Source: JAWOHX01 sp046484975
GTDB lineage: Bacteria; Bacillota; Clostridia; DUPQ01
Direction of reading: 5' to 3'
Assembly (NCBI GenBank): GCA_046484975.1
Contig: JAWOHX010000134.1
Span: 1-15,093 of the forward strand
Length of the DNA stretch: 15,093 bases
The translations under genes were made by a program, and so were the position numbers. Shown piece after piece: positions 7,203-13,646 of this stretch (position 1 is its first letter; each line of letters starts with the position of its first letter). The notes below the pieces were generated by a model. That model was not told where the DNA came from. It saw only the letters and a list, made by a program, of their open reading frames with translations, and searched no databases.

Positions 7203-7862
7203 TCAAAGCAGATGGGTTTGATTTATTATCAGATGAAATGTTAGGCCGAGGAACTCCGCTGCCTTCTTGCACATGTTCATCCGGTAGATAAATATTTCGA
7301 AATAATCCATGACAGGACAAATCTCCGTATCAATGATCAGGTCCAGAGTGGCGGTTTTACTCTCATGGGACACAAGTATTTTCGAGCTTTCTACGGCATA
7401 ATTGACCCGGTCATGGATGTCGAATGCAAGGATATCCCGGTTGTAGACCCGACTTCTGTGCACATCCGCCTTGTCAGCAAGGATGATGGCCGCGGCGATG
7501 GGACTCACTGCGGTACCTGTGTTCTCATCGTGCTGGCCGATGGCCAGCATGATTTCCGCTGCTTCTTCCGGCTCCATACCCATGCGGATGAGAATGTCAT
7601 AGGAGATGATGGCCCCGCTATGAGCATGATCCACCCGGTTCACTGCGTTGCCGATGTCATGAAGATATCCTGCAATCCGGGCCAGTTCGATTTCCCTCTC
7701 GTTGTAGCGGAGTTCCGATAAAATCCTTCCCGCATTCCTGGCCGTCAGTCCCACGTGCCTGAAGGAATGTTCGGTATATCCGAGAATCTTGAGTTGCTTG
7801 TCGGCGGTTTTCAGCAAACAGTTGATTTCCGTGTTGTCCCTGACGTTTTTAAAAGTGATCAA
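7203..7862 (-). CDS. HD-domain metal-dependent phosphohydrolase
   Basis: Soluble 219-residue protein of the HD superfamily, whose members hydrolyse phosphoesters of nucleotides or other phosphorylated substrates with bound metal. Metal-binding residues visible in order: H36 (SFRHVG), H68-D69 in GYLHDIGNA, H79/H81 in DHAHSG, H111 in GQHDE, and a downstream ADKAD. No second domain or membrane segment is seen, so it is not a GGDEF or RelA-type fusion; the substrate is unknown. The start is a TTG at 7862, supported by GAGGAG 7 bases upstream within the end of the carbonic anhydrase-like gene; there is no in-frame ATG nearby. It starts 1 base after that gene's stop, so the two are coupled, and it is the last gene of the scfA operon. 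Confidence 0.83.
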   Translation of the reverse strand: MITFKNVRDNTEINCLLKTADKQLKILGYTEHSFRHVGLTARNAGRILSELRYNEREIELARIAGYLHDIGNAVNRVDHAHSGAIISYDILIRMGMEPEEAAEIMLAIGQHDENTGTAVSPIAAAIILADKADVHRSRVYNRDILAFDIHDRVNYAVESSKILVSHESKTATLDLIIDTEICPVMDYFEIFIYRMNMCKKAAEFLGLTFHLIINQTHLL

Positions 7863-7863
7863 T

Positions 7864-8379
7864 TCATCGCTCCTCTTGTATTATGCAATCCTGCATCAGC
7901 CGCAGGTATTCCAAAGCGTTTTCCTCCATGCCGGATATTTCATCCAGACTTAATTCCCTCTTCACTTTGCCGGGGCTTCCCATCACCAGGGAACCATCAG
8001 GTATCACGGTACCGGGTGTGACCAAGCTGGCCGCGGCGATGAGGCAATGTTTCCCGACGATGGATCCGTCGAGGAGAACAGCCCCCATACCCACCAGGCT
8101 TCCTTCCCCGATGGAGCAGCTGTGCAGGATGGCACCGTGCCCGATGGTGCAGTTTTTCCCGATCATTGTCTCCATGCCGTGGCTGCAATGGATGATACAT
8201 CCGTCCTGGATATTGGATCCTTCTTTTACGATAATCCTGTCCACATCCCCCCGCAAAACGGCACCAGGCCATATGCTGCAGTTTTTTCCTATGTCCACCA
8301 TGCCGATGACAGTACACTCCGGGGAAACATAGCTCTGGGGATGAATGACGGGGTAATGGTTCTTATATGCCCGAATCAT
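7864..8379 (-). CDS. Gamma-class carbonic anhydrase-like protein (hexapeptide repeat)
   Basis: Left-handed beta-helix protein of the gamma carbonic anhydrase/PaaY/YrdA group, 171 residues. Repeated hexapeptide turns (for example DIGKNCSIWPGAVLRGD, IGKNCTIGHGAILHSC, IGEGSLVGMGAVLL) run from about residue 12 to 140. The three zinc-type histidines are present as H64, H81 and H86, along with R43 and D45 of the RGD motif and D59. The acidic loop of archaeal Cam is absent, as in CamH-like members, many of which have unproven activity; a role in CO2/bicarbonate is possible but not shown. It starts immediately after the scfA stop (TAAATG, no gap) with only a weak GAGAAG upstream, so it is probably translated by reinitiation after scfA. 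Confidence 0.86.
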   Translation of the reverse strand: MIRAYKNHYPVIHPQSYVSPECTVIGMVDIGKNCSIWPGAVLRGDVDRIIVKEGSNIQDGCIIHCSHGMETMIGKNCTIGHGAILHSCSIGEGSLVGMGAVLLDGSIVGKHCLIAAASLVTPGTVIPDGSLVMGSPGKVKRELSLDEISGMEENALEYLRLMQDCIIQEER

Positions 8380-8517
8380 TTACTTCTCGCATTCCTGATT
8401 GGCCACGGTGCATGAAGTCTTGCAGGCAGACTGGCAGGAATTCTTGCATTCCCCGCAACCTTTTTTTTCCAGATTCTTATTAAGCTCCGGTTTACTGATG
8501 GTTTTGATGTGTTTCAT
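8380..8517 (-). CDS. scfA: SCIFF peptide precursor (six-cysteine ranthipeptide)
   Basis: A 45-residue peptide with six cysteines (C21, C24, C28, C32, C36, C43), beginning MKHIKT and carrying the core CGECKNSCQSACKTSCTV, an almost exact match to the SCIFF family ('six cysteines in forty-five residues') found across Clostridia. Known members are modified by a radical SAM/SPASM enzyme (ScfB) that forms Cys-to-residue thioethers; a role in quorum-type signalling has been proposed. The reading frame continues upstream without a stop to 8805, but GGGAGGAG 10 bases before this ATG and the exact family length fix the start at 8517. No ScfB-like gene is present anywhere in the window. The next gene, in the same operon, is the carbonic anhydrase-like protein. 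Confidence 0.95.
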   Translation of the reverse strand: MKHIKTISKPELNKNLEKKGCGECKNSCQSACKTSCTVANQECEK

Positions 8518-8551
8518 GTCTTTTTTTCTCCTCCCGGTGAATATCAAACCC

Positions 8552-8579
8552 ATTATAGCATAAAAATGTTTACCCACAA
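8552..8579 (-). promoter_or_regulatory. Promoter of the scfA operon
   Basis: Minus strand perfect TATAAT (8552-8557) with an extended -10 TGC directly upstream. A weak -35, TTGTGG (8574-8579), lies 16 bases further up. The leader to the scfA ATG is about 28 bases. The terminator at 9172-9204 insulates it from yajC, so this is probably the operon's own promoter. Confidence 0.68.
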
Positions 8580-8617
8580 ACACTATCTTGACCCTCTCCT
8601 GTGATATAATCCTGAGT

Positions 8618-9181
8618 ATGAAAAAGCCCTTTCTTATCATGTTTTTTATCGCCTTGGCCATGGTTTCACCGGTTTCAGGGGCTTTGCCTGCCATCAATGT
8701 TTTTCTCAGCCCCCACCATGACCGGCTACTCATCCCACCGGAAAACATTCCTGGGGGAACCCTATGGTTGGGGTGGCATGAACAACGCCAGGGACTGCTC
8801 TGCACTGGTCATGGATGTCTTTCGGACCTTCAGACTGTAAATCCCCGGAATGCAAATGAACAGGAACAGATGCCCGGCATCTCCATTGACCTCTCCCTGG
8901 CCTCGTAACAACAACGGAATGGAATTTATGACATGTTGATTCCCGGGACTCTGCTTTATATGGAAGACCCTGTGGTTATTTGCCTTGGAAAACAAGACGG
9001 CATTCATCATATCCTGGATGACACACCGGGTTGTTATGTCCATCGAGATGATTTAGAAGAATATATCCGGGCGAACAGGGTGGTGATTACCCCTTTTGAG
9101 ATCCATACCTCCTCCGGGGCTTCATATCCGGATGTCCTGCACAGAATGGTTTTCATTTCTTCGCTGGGTATAAAAAAATGA
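8618..9181 (+). pseudogene. Decayed NlpC/P60 (C40) cell-wall peptidase
   Basis: Broken gene on the strand opposite its neighbours. It begins with a signal-peptide-like stretch (MKKPFLIMFFIALAMVSPVS) in one frame. The catalytic domain then appears in a second frame from about 8748 (FLGEPYGWGGMNN, then RDCSALVMDVFRTF with the nucleophile Cys) up to a TAA at 8838. It resumes in the first frame from 8843 as PRNANEQEQMPG, meets another stop at 8906, and continues QQRNGIYDMLIPGTLLYME to the TGA at 9179. The tail VVITPFEIHTSSGASYPDVL matches the end of the SH3-type C40 peptidases. So there are at least two frameshifts and one in-frame stop. The usual GHVMLYLG with the catalytic His reads EDPVVICLG here, and the SH3-like N-terminal domains are deleted. 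No ribosome binding site precedes the ATG. It is almost certainly non-functional; the stops and frameshifts are too many for simple sequencing error. Confidence 0.82.
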
Positions 9182-9204
9182 CACAGCGTTTTGCCGTGTC
9201 ATTT
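9172..9204 (-). terminator. Intrinsic terminator after yajC
   Basis: A 9-base-pair stem, AAATGACAC (9176-9184) with GTGTCATTT (9196-9204), is extended by two GC pairs around an AAAAC loop. On the minus strand it is followed by an unbroken run of Ts (complement of 9172-9178). It starts 6 bases after the yajC stop, so it ends the spoIID-like/queA/tgt/yajC operon. The stop codon of the opposite-strand pseudogene lies in the stem, and the plus-strand tail (TTTCTTT) is weaker but could serve that side too. Confidence 0.9.
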
Positions 9205-9210
9205 CTTTCC

Positions 9211-9483
9211 TCAGCCTTCCGTCGTTGGTGTCTCGACGCTTCTGACAGCCCATTTTTTGATCAGGATCTGGGTTCTTAGCACGCCTGTCTCTATGGTCAC
9301 GTCATCCTCGTTGATGTTTCTTACCACTCCACTGATCCCGCCGATGGTCAATATATGGTCGTCCACTTTCAAGGCGTTCAGCATTTCCCTGGTTTTCTTT
9401 TCCCTTTTCCGCTGGGGGATGATCAATACCGCATACATGACACCGAAAACCAGCACGATTGCAACCAATGATAAATAGTCCAT
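9211..9483 (-). CDS. yajC: Preprotein translocase subunit YajC
   Basis: Small accessory subunit of the SecDF-YajC complex, 90 residues with one N-terminal membrane segment (about 5-22). This is followed by IIPQRKREKKTREMLNALKVDDHILTIGG, the family signature, and a charged cytoplasmic tail. The ATG at 9483 has GGAGG 7 bases upstream. It begins 14 bases after the tgt stop and is the last gene of the operon. Its functional partners secD and secF lie about 2 kb further on in a separate operon, with the scfA operon and a pseudogene in between. Confidence 0.95.
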   Translation of the reverse strand: MDYLSLVAIVLVFGVMYAVLIIPQRKREKKTREMLNALKVDDHILTIGGISGVVRNINEDDVTIETGVLRTQILIKKWAVRSVETPTTEG

Positions 9484-9497
9484 TTTGTGTCCTCCGT

Positions 9498-10622
9498 TTA
9501 TTTTCCAAAAATATATCGTTTGAAGAAATTGTTTTTATAATCCAAAAGCCTATCTTCCCTTATAGCTTGTCTCATTTTCTCCATCAAGTCAAGCAAAAAA
9601 TATAAATTATGCCATGTCGTGAGCCTAATTCCGAATATCTCATTGGCTTTGATGAGATGCCGGATATAGGCTCTCGTATAGTTCCTGCAGACATAGCATC
9701 CGCATTCCTCGTCGATGGGAGAGAAGTCCCGGGCATAAGATGCGTCCCGGATGATTTTCCTCCCGCTGTAAGTCAGGACCGTCCCGTTCCTCCCGATTCG
9801 GGTGGGGAAAACACAGTCAAACATGTCCACTCCCCTCACTGCTCCCTCAACCAGGCAATCCGGGCTGCCTACCCCCATCAGATAGCGTGGTTTGTCCTTC
9901 GGCATCCAAGCGAGGGTGCATTCCAGCATGGCATACATGATGTCCTTATCCTCCCCTACGCTCAGGCCCCCTATGGCATAGCCAGGCAGGTCGAATGAGG
10001 TAATTTCCCTTGCGCTTTGTTGTCTCAAATCCTCATAAGTGCTTCCCTGGATGATTCCGAAAAGGGACTGATCCTCCCTGTCATGGGCACGGATGCAACG
10101 TTCAAGCCATCTTGTGGTCCGTTCCAGTGACTGCTTTGCATATTCATGTTCCGCAGGATAAGGGGTGCATTCGTCAAAGGCCATGATGATGTCCGCTCCC
10201 AGTGCGGTTTGGATTTCAATTGCTTTTTCAGGAGTGAATAAGTGGCTTGACCCGTCAATATGGCTTTTGAACATGACACCTTCTTCCTTAATGTCCCGCA
10301 TTTTGGAAAGGCTGAACACCTGGAACCCACCGCTGTCGGTCAGAATTGGCCTGTCCCAGTTCATGAACTTATGCAGACCTCCCGCCTGACGAACAACCTC
10401 ATGGCCCGGCCGCATGTAGAGATGATAGGTGTTGGACAAGAGAATTCCCGTCCCGATGTCTTTTAGTTCCTCCGGAGACATCCCTTTCACGGATGCCTGG
10501 GTGCCCACGGGCATGAAGGCCGGGGTTTCAAAGCTCCCATGGGGAGTCGTCACCCTGCCGAGCCTGGCTCCGGATTGGCTGCATGTCTTTAGGATTTCAA
10601 ACTTTATTTTTCGGTCATTCAT
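9498..10622 (-). CDS. tgt: tRNA-guanine transglycosylase (queuosine pathway)
   Basis: Exchanges guanine-34 for preQ1 in the GUN anticodons of Tyr, His, Asn and Asp tRNAs. In 374 residues: D96 in LTDSGGFQVFSL (substrate recognition and acid/base), D269 in DMFDCVFPTR (nucleophile position, matching Asp280 of the Zymomonas enzyme by a constant offset of 11), and the zinc site C307, C309, C312 and H338. Length and ends are normal for bacterial Tgt. The start ATG at 10622 overlaps the queA stop by 8 bases, so the two consecutive pathway enzymes are translationally coupled. The presence of queA alongside supports preQ1 rather than queuine as the substrate. Confidence 0.97.
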   Translation of the reverse strand: MNDRKIKFEILKTCSQSGARLGRVTTPHGSFETPAFMPVGTQASVKGMSPEELKDIGTGILLSNTYHLYMRPGHEVVRQAGGLHKFMNWDRPILTDSGGFQVFSLSKMRDIKEEGVMFKSHIDGSSHLFTPEKAIEIQTALGADIIMAFDECTPYPAEHEYAKQSLERTTRWLERCIRAHDREDQSLFGIIQGSTYEDLRQQSAREITSFDLPGYAIGGLSVGEDKDIMYAMLECTLAWMPKDKPRYLMGVGSPDCLVEGAVRGVDMFDCVFPTRIGRNGTVLTYSGRKIIRDASYARDFSPIDEECGCYVCRNYTRAYIRHLIKANEIFGIRLTTWHNLYFLLDLMEKMRQAIREDRLLDYKNNFFKRYIFGK

Positions 10623-11661
10623 CCGATGGCACTTCCTTCTTTATGAGCATGGCGTCTCCGAAACTAAAAAACCGGTAACGGTGGTCAATGGCTTCCTGAT
10701 AGGCTTTCATGATGAGGTCCTTTCCTGCAAAGGCGCTGACCAGCATGATCAAGGTGGACTCCGGCAGGTGGAAATTGGTGATAAGGGTGTCCACTGCCTT
10801 GAACCGGTATCCAGGATAGATAAAAATATCCGTATGCCCTTCCGAGGGTTTCACGAACCCCTGGTCATCGGAGATGCTTTCCAGCACCCTGGTGCTGGTC
10901 GTTCCCACGGCGATAACCTTTTTTTTGTTCTTTCTCGCCCTGTTGATCAACCTGGCGGCGTCCTCATCCACTTTGTAGTACTCGGAATGCATCGCATGGT
11001 CCTCGATGTTTTCTTCCTTCACCGGGCGGAATGTCCCTACCCCCACGTGCAGGGTGATCCGGGCGATATCTGTCCCCTTTTTTTCTATGGCAGACAACAA
11101 GTCCCTGGTGAAATGAAGGCCTGCCGTGGGAGCAGCGGAAGACCCTTCCTTGGCTGCATAGACCGTCTGGTACCGTTCCCTGTCCTCCAATTTTTCCGTG
11201 ATGTAGGGAGGCAACGGGATGATTCCCACCCGGTCCAGGACTTCCTCAAATACCCCTTCATATGAAAACTGCACCAGCTTGTTCCCCTGGTCCAGTGTCG
11301 CAAGGACCCTTGCATCCAGCAACCCATCACCGAAGGTGAACGCGCCTCCCGGTCGTCCTTTCCTGCCGGGTTTCATCAGGATTTCCCATACATCGTTCTC
11401 CATCCGCTCCAGAAGTACAAATTCCACCTTGCCGCCGGTAGGTACTTTCTTTCCAAGCAAGCGCGCAGGGATGACCTTCGTTTCGTTGACAACCAGACAG
11501 TCCCCGTCCTCCAGATATTCCAGGATGTCCTTGAAATGTCCGTGGGAAATTTCCCCGGTATCCGCATGGACGACAAGCAACCTCGACATGTCTCTTTTTT
11601 CCGCAGGGTGCTGGGCAATGAGCTCCCGGGGAAGAGTATAGTGAAAATCGTTTTTTTTCAT
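10615..11661 (-). CDS. queA: S-adenosylmethionine:tRNA ribosyltransferase-isomerase
   Basis: Transfers and rearranges the ribosyl group of S-adenosylmethionine onto preQ1 in tRNA to give epoxyqueuosine, the step after Tgt. The 348 residues show the family start DFHYTLPRELIAQHPAEKRDMSRLLV and the motifs VVNETKVIPARL, AAPTAGLHFT, HVGVGTFRPV, HSEYYKV, VGTTSTRVLES and NFHLPESTLIMLVSAFAG. The length is normal. The start at 11661 agrees with the family N-terminus, but the ribosome binding site is poor (only AGGA directly against the ATG), so translation may depend on coupling to the spoIID-like gene ending 11 bases upstream. Confidence 0.97.
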   Translation of the reverse strand: MKKNDFHYTLPRELIAQHPAEKRDMSRLLVVHADTGEISHGHFKDILEYLEDGDCLVVNETKVIPARLLGKKVPTGGKVEFVLLERMENDVWEILMKPGRKGRPGGAFTFGDGLLDARVLATLDQGNKLVQFSYEGVFEEVLDRVGIIPLPPYITEKLEDRERYQTVYAAKEGSSAAPTAGLHFTRDLLSAIEKKGTDIARITLHVGVGTFRPVKEENIEDHAMHSEYYKVDEDAARLINRARKNKKKVIAVGTTSTRVLESISDDQGFVKPSEGHTDIFIYPGYRFKAVDTLITNFHLPESTLIMLVSAFAGKDLIMKAYQEAIDHRYRFFSFGDAMLIKKEVPSDE

Positions 11662-11672
11662 TCCTGTACCCG

Positions 11673-13286
11673 TCAGTAATAAGTAATCCGTGTCAGCTCA
11701 ATGCCGGTATAGTAGTGCTTCAGGATCTGTTCATATGTGTATCCTGCCCGGGCCATGCCCATGGCCCCGATCTGGCTCATTCCGACCCCATGGCCTCTCC
11801 CAGCTCCACTGATGACGAATTGCCCGGTGTTCACCGGATTCAAGTTCACTGTCCGGGTTCCCCCATAGGCATCCGCCACCATGACATTGGATGAAGAAGT
11901 GATCATGGTTGTGGATGAGGAGGTCTGGACAACGGCGCCGGAAAGCTGAATGTTGCTCAATGTATTGTTGCTGCTCTTTACGGTATAGGTGGCCTGGTTG
12001 CCGATGGTGAACATCTGGCTGGGCAGGAAGGTGGGGAAGGCAGTCCTCGCATTGGATTTGGAATAAATGGTGGACCCGTTGGTTCCAACGATGATGAGTT
12101 CCAAAACCCTTCCGGCAGAACTGGAGGACAGGATTCTCACATCGGTAACCGTCCCGATGTTTTTTCCTGATTTTGACATGTGTTCCGTCATCTCGGCGAT
12201 GTTGAAGGTATAGCTCCAGTAAAAGATGGTTTCATAGGGATCCGCCACTCCTCTCAGGTAAGGGACCGTGGCAAACCATACATTCTCAGAATTCTCCGTC
12301 CTTCCCCCGCTGGAGCTGAAATAGTAAAGGACTGCCAGATTGCCGTAATACGTCGCAATGACACCGGCCGTACTGTCCACGGCATTGTTGGTGGAGAGGT
12401 GCTCCACATCATATCCGCCATAGACCTGGCAGCATTCCGTGTTGCAAAGGTCAAATCCCTGGGAAGAATGCCTGGAGGTCAATGCATATGTCCTGGCCGC
12501 GACAGCCTGGGCTTTGAGCGCCTCGAATGGTGTGCTGGTGGTTCCAATTTCCAGAGGCACCACACCGTAAAGGTACTCTGACATTTTCAACTGGTTGATG
12601 ACCGTAATTCTGGTGTTTGGTGTTTTTCTGAACTCCAGTCTTCCCCTGTATCTTCTTCCGTTGATGCTCACGGTCTTCGGATTGCCGGTGAATGCAGAAC
12701 CCGCCGCCAGGAATGCCGTGGGACTTTCACTGGCGATGGCGGGCAAGCCGTTTCCATATTTCATGATGATCCGGTCGATGGAAGGGTTGGCTACGGAATA
12801 GTTCCCTGCACCAAGCTTTGGCAGGATGGAACTGCTGATGGCCCCTTCCGCATCCTCCCTGCTGTTATACATGCCTTCCCATATCTGCCAGTTGTTGGTG
12901 GCGTCACAAACGGGGAAAACCGTCAGTCCCATGGAGGAAAGTTCGTTCAGCCTTGCCAAAAGCTGGGGGATGTCCGACATGCTGGTTCCCAGCCTGATAT
13001 GGTAGCCGTTGCCCTTTATATCCATGGACACCGTCATCATGCCGGCCGTCTCGATCACTTTCACAAACCTGTTGTTGTGGTGGACACCGGCCTCAATGCC
13101 TCCCATGGCGGAAAGATTGATGTCATCCAAGGTGTTATCCTTGGAACCGTGGGTGTAAAACAAACCAATCCGGATGGTCTCCGGACGGCTGATGTTTGCG
13201 TATGCGGTTGTCCCAGGCAATAAGGCGATCAAAGAAAGCATAACCAACAAGATGGACAGAATGGTTTTGGTTCTCTTTTTTCTCAT
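11673..13286 (-). CDS. Exported SpoIID/LytB-domain protein with SPOR-like region
   Basis: Predicted secreted or membrane-anchored peptidoglycan lytic transglycosylase of the SpoIID/LytB family, 537 residues. It has a signal peptide (RKKR then a hydrophobic stretch to about residue 29). Residues 90-160 hold a SPOR-like segment (WQIWEGMYNSREDAEGAISS). From about 235 comes the SpoIID domain with LYGVVPLE (E246, the catalytic-Glu position), ALKAQAVAARTYAL, the Cys cluster C281/C285/C286, YYFSSSGGRTENSENVW, and the C-terminal GAGRGHGVGMSQIGAMGMA and HYYTGIEL. Sporulation SpoIID itself is about 340 residues, so this longer form should not be called spoIID outright; a vegetative or sporulation role are both open. 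The ATG at 13286 has GGAGG 5 bases upstream. It heads the operon with queA, tgt and yajC, a gene order known from other Clostridia. Confidence 0.9.
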   Translation of the reverse strand: MRKKRTKTILSILLVMLSLIALLPGTTAYANISRPETIRIGLFYTHGSKDNTLDDINLSAMGGIEAGVHHNNRFVKVIETAGMMTVSMDIKGNGYHIRLGTSMSDIPQLLARLNELSSMGLTVFPVCDATNNWQIWEGMYNSREDAEGAISSSILPKLGAGNYSVANPSIDRIIMKYGNGLPAIASESPTAFLAAGSAFTGNPKTVSINGRRYRGRLEFRKTPNTRITVINQLKMSEYLYGVVPLEIGTTSTPFEALKAQAVAARTYALTSRHSSQGFDLCNTECCQVYGGYDVEHLSTNNAVDSTAGVIATYYGNLAVLYYFSSSGGRTENSENVWFATVPYLRGVADPYETIFYWSYTFNIAEMTEHMSKSGKNIGTVTDVRILSSSSAGRVLELIIVGTNGSTIYSKSNARTAFPTFLPSQMFTIGNQATYTVKSSNNTLSNIQLSGAVVQTSSSTTMITSSSNVMVADAYGGTRTVNLNPVNTGQFVISGAGRGHGVGMSQIGAMGMARAGYTYEQILKHYYTGIELTRITYY

Positions 13287-13332
13287 GGAATCCTCCGTAT
13301 ATCACTGGCTTGTCTTTTGTAAATATATGAAT

Positions 13333-13361
13333 ATTATACTTCTTTTTATTGATTTATGCAA
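13333..13361 (-). promoter_or_regulatory. Promoter of the spoIID-like/queA/tgt/yajC operon
   Basis: Minus strand TTGCAT (13356-13361), a 17-base spacer and a perfect TATAAT (13333-13338). The start would be near 13326, 40 bases ahead of the ATG. Its -35 half overlaps that of the opposite-facing asd promoter. Confidence 0.75.
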
Positions 13362-13377
13362 ACCCTTCTGATATACT
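13349..13377 (+). promoter_or_regulatory. Promoter of the lysine riboswitch/asd/dapA transcript
   Basis: TTGATT (13349-13354), a 17-base spacer and TATACT (13372-13377) with an extended -10 TGA before it. Transcription would begin near 13384, about 10 bases before the riboswitch. It shares 13 bases with the spoIID-like promoter facing the other way, so polymerases could not occupy both at once. Confidence 0.8.
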
Positions 13378-13393
13378 CAACTAAAATTTAGCA

Positions 13394-13572
13394 GTGACAG
13401 ATAGAGGTGCATTTTTCATCAGTAGCCGGCCGGAGCGGGACAGGAGACGCGGGGAAAGCCGTTGAAAGGGGAAAATGCCGAAGGCGACAAGGCCTCCTTT
13501 CCCTTGTTTCCTGGTTGCCGGGTCAACAGCCCTGCGACTGTCATCATATGGTATGATGGAGCGCTATCACAA
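13394..13572 (+). ncRNA. Lysine riboswitch (L-box) aptamer
   Basis: The leader of asd shows the L-box landmarks in order: AGAGGTGC (13403-13410), an AGTAG stretch (from 13421), GGGGAAAATGCCGAAGG around 13468-13485, ACTGTCA (13537-13543) and TGGAGCGCTATC (13557-13568). GATAG (13400-13404) pairs with CTATC (13564-13568) to close the P1 helix, and CATCATA/TATGATG (13542-13558) forms a terminal helix. L-box RNAs bind lysine and turn off lysine synthesis and uptake genes. The genes downstream here, asd and dapA, are the expected targets. Confidence 0.93.
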
Positions 13573-13621
13573 ATATTTCAATTATTTGTGCCGGTACCCT
13601 GTACCGGCACAGTTGTTTTTT
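13568..13621 (+). terminator. Riboswitch expression platform: antiterminator and intrinsic terminator
   Basis: TGTGCCGGTAC (13587-13597) and GTACCGGCACA (13601-13611) form a perfect 11-base-pair hairpin followed by GTTGTTTTTT, an intrinsic terminator. A competing helix, CACAAATA (13568-13575) with TATTTGTG (13583-13590), uses the first four bases of the terminator stem and borders on or displaces the 3' strand of P1. The structure fits control at transcription: lysine bound, P1 stable, terminator forms, asd and dapA off. The T-run also overlaps a TATAAT at 13623-13628, which lacks a -35 box. Confidence 0.88.
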
Positions 13622-13646
13622 ATATAATGAAACCAGGAGGGTTGCT

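Noticed and set aside
8588..8620. Plus-strand TATAAT with extended -10 just before the pseudogene ATG
   Set aside because: The box lies only 7 bases before the ATG, there is no ribosome binding site or suitably spaced -35, and the gene is broken, so I do not call it a working promoter.
8380..8805. A 141-residue minus-strand reading frame ending in the SCIFF sequence
   Set aside because: Only the last 45 residues match a family. The upstream part is antisense to the pseudogene and runs through the scfA promoter. A strong ribosome binding site sits right before the internal ATG at 8517.
13605..13640. TATAAT at 13623-13628 as a second asd promoter
   Set aside because: No -35 box at a suitable distance; the stretch upstream is the riboswitch terminator stem, and the match comes from its T/A-rich tail.
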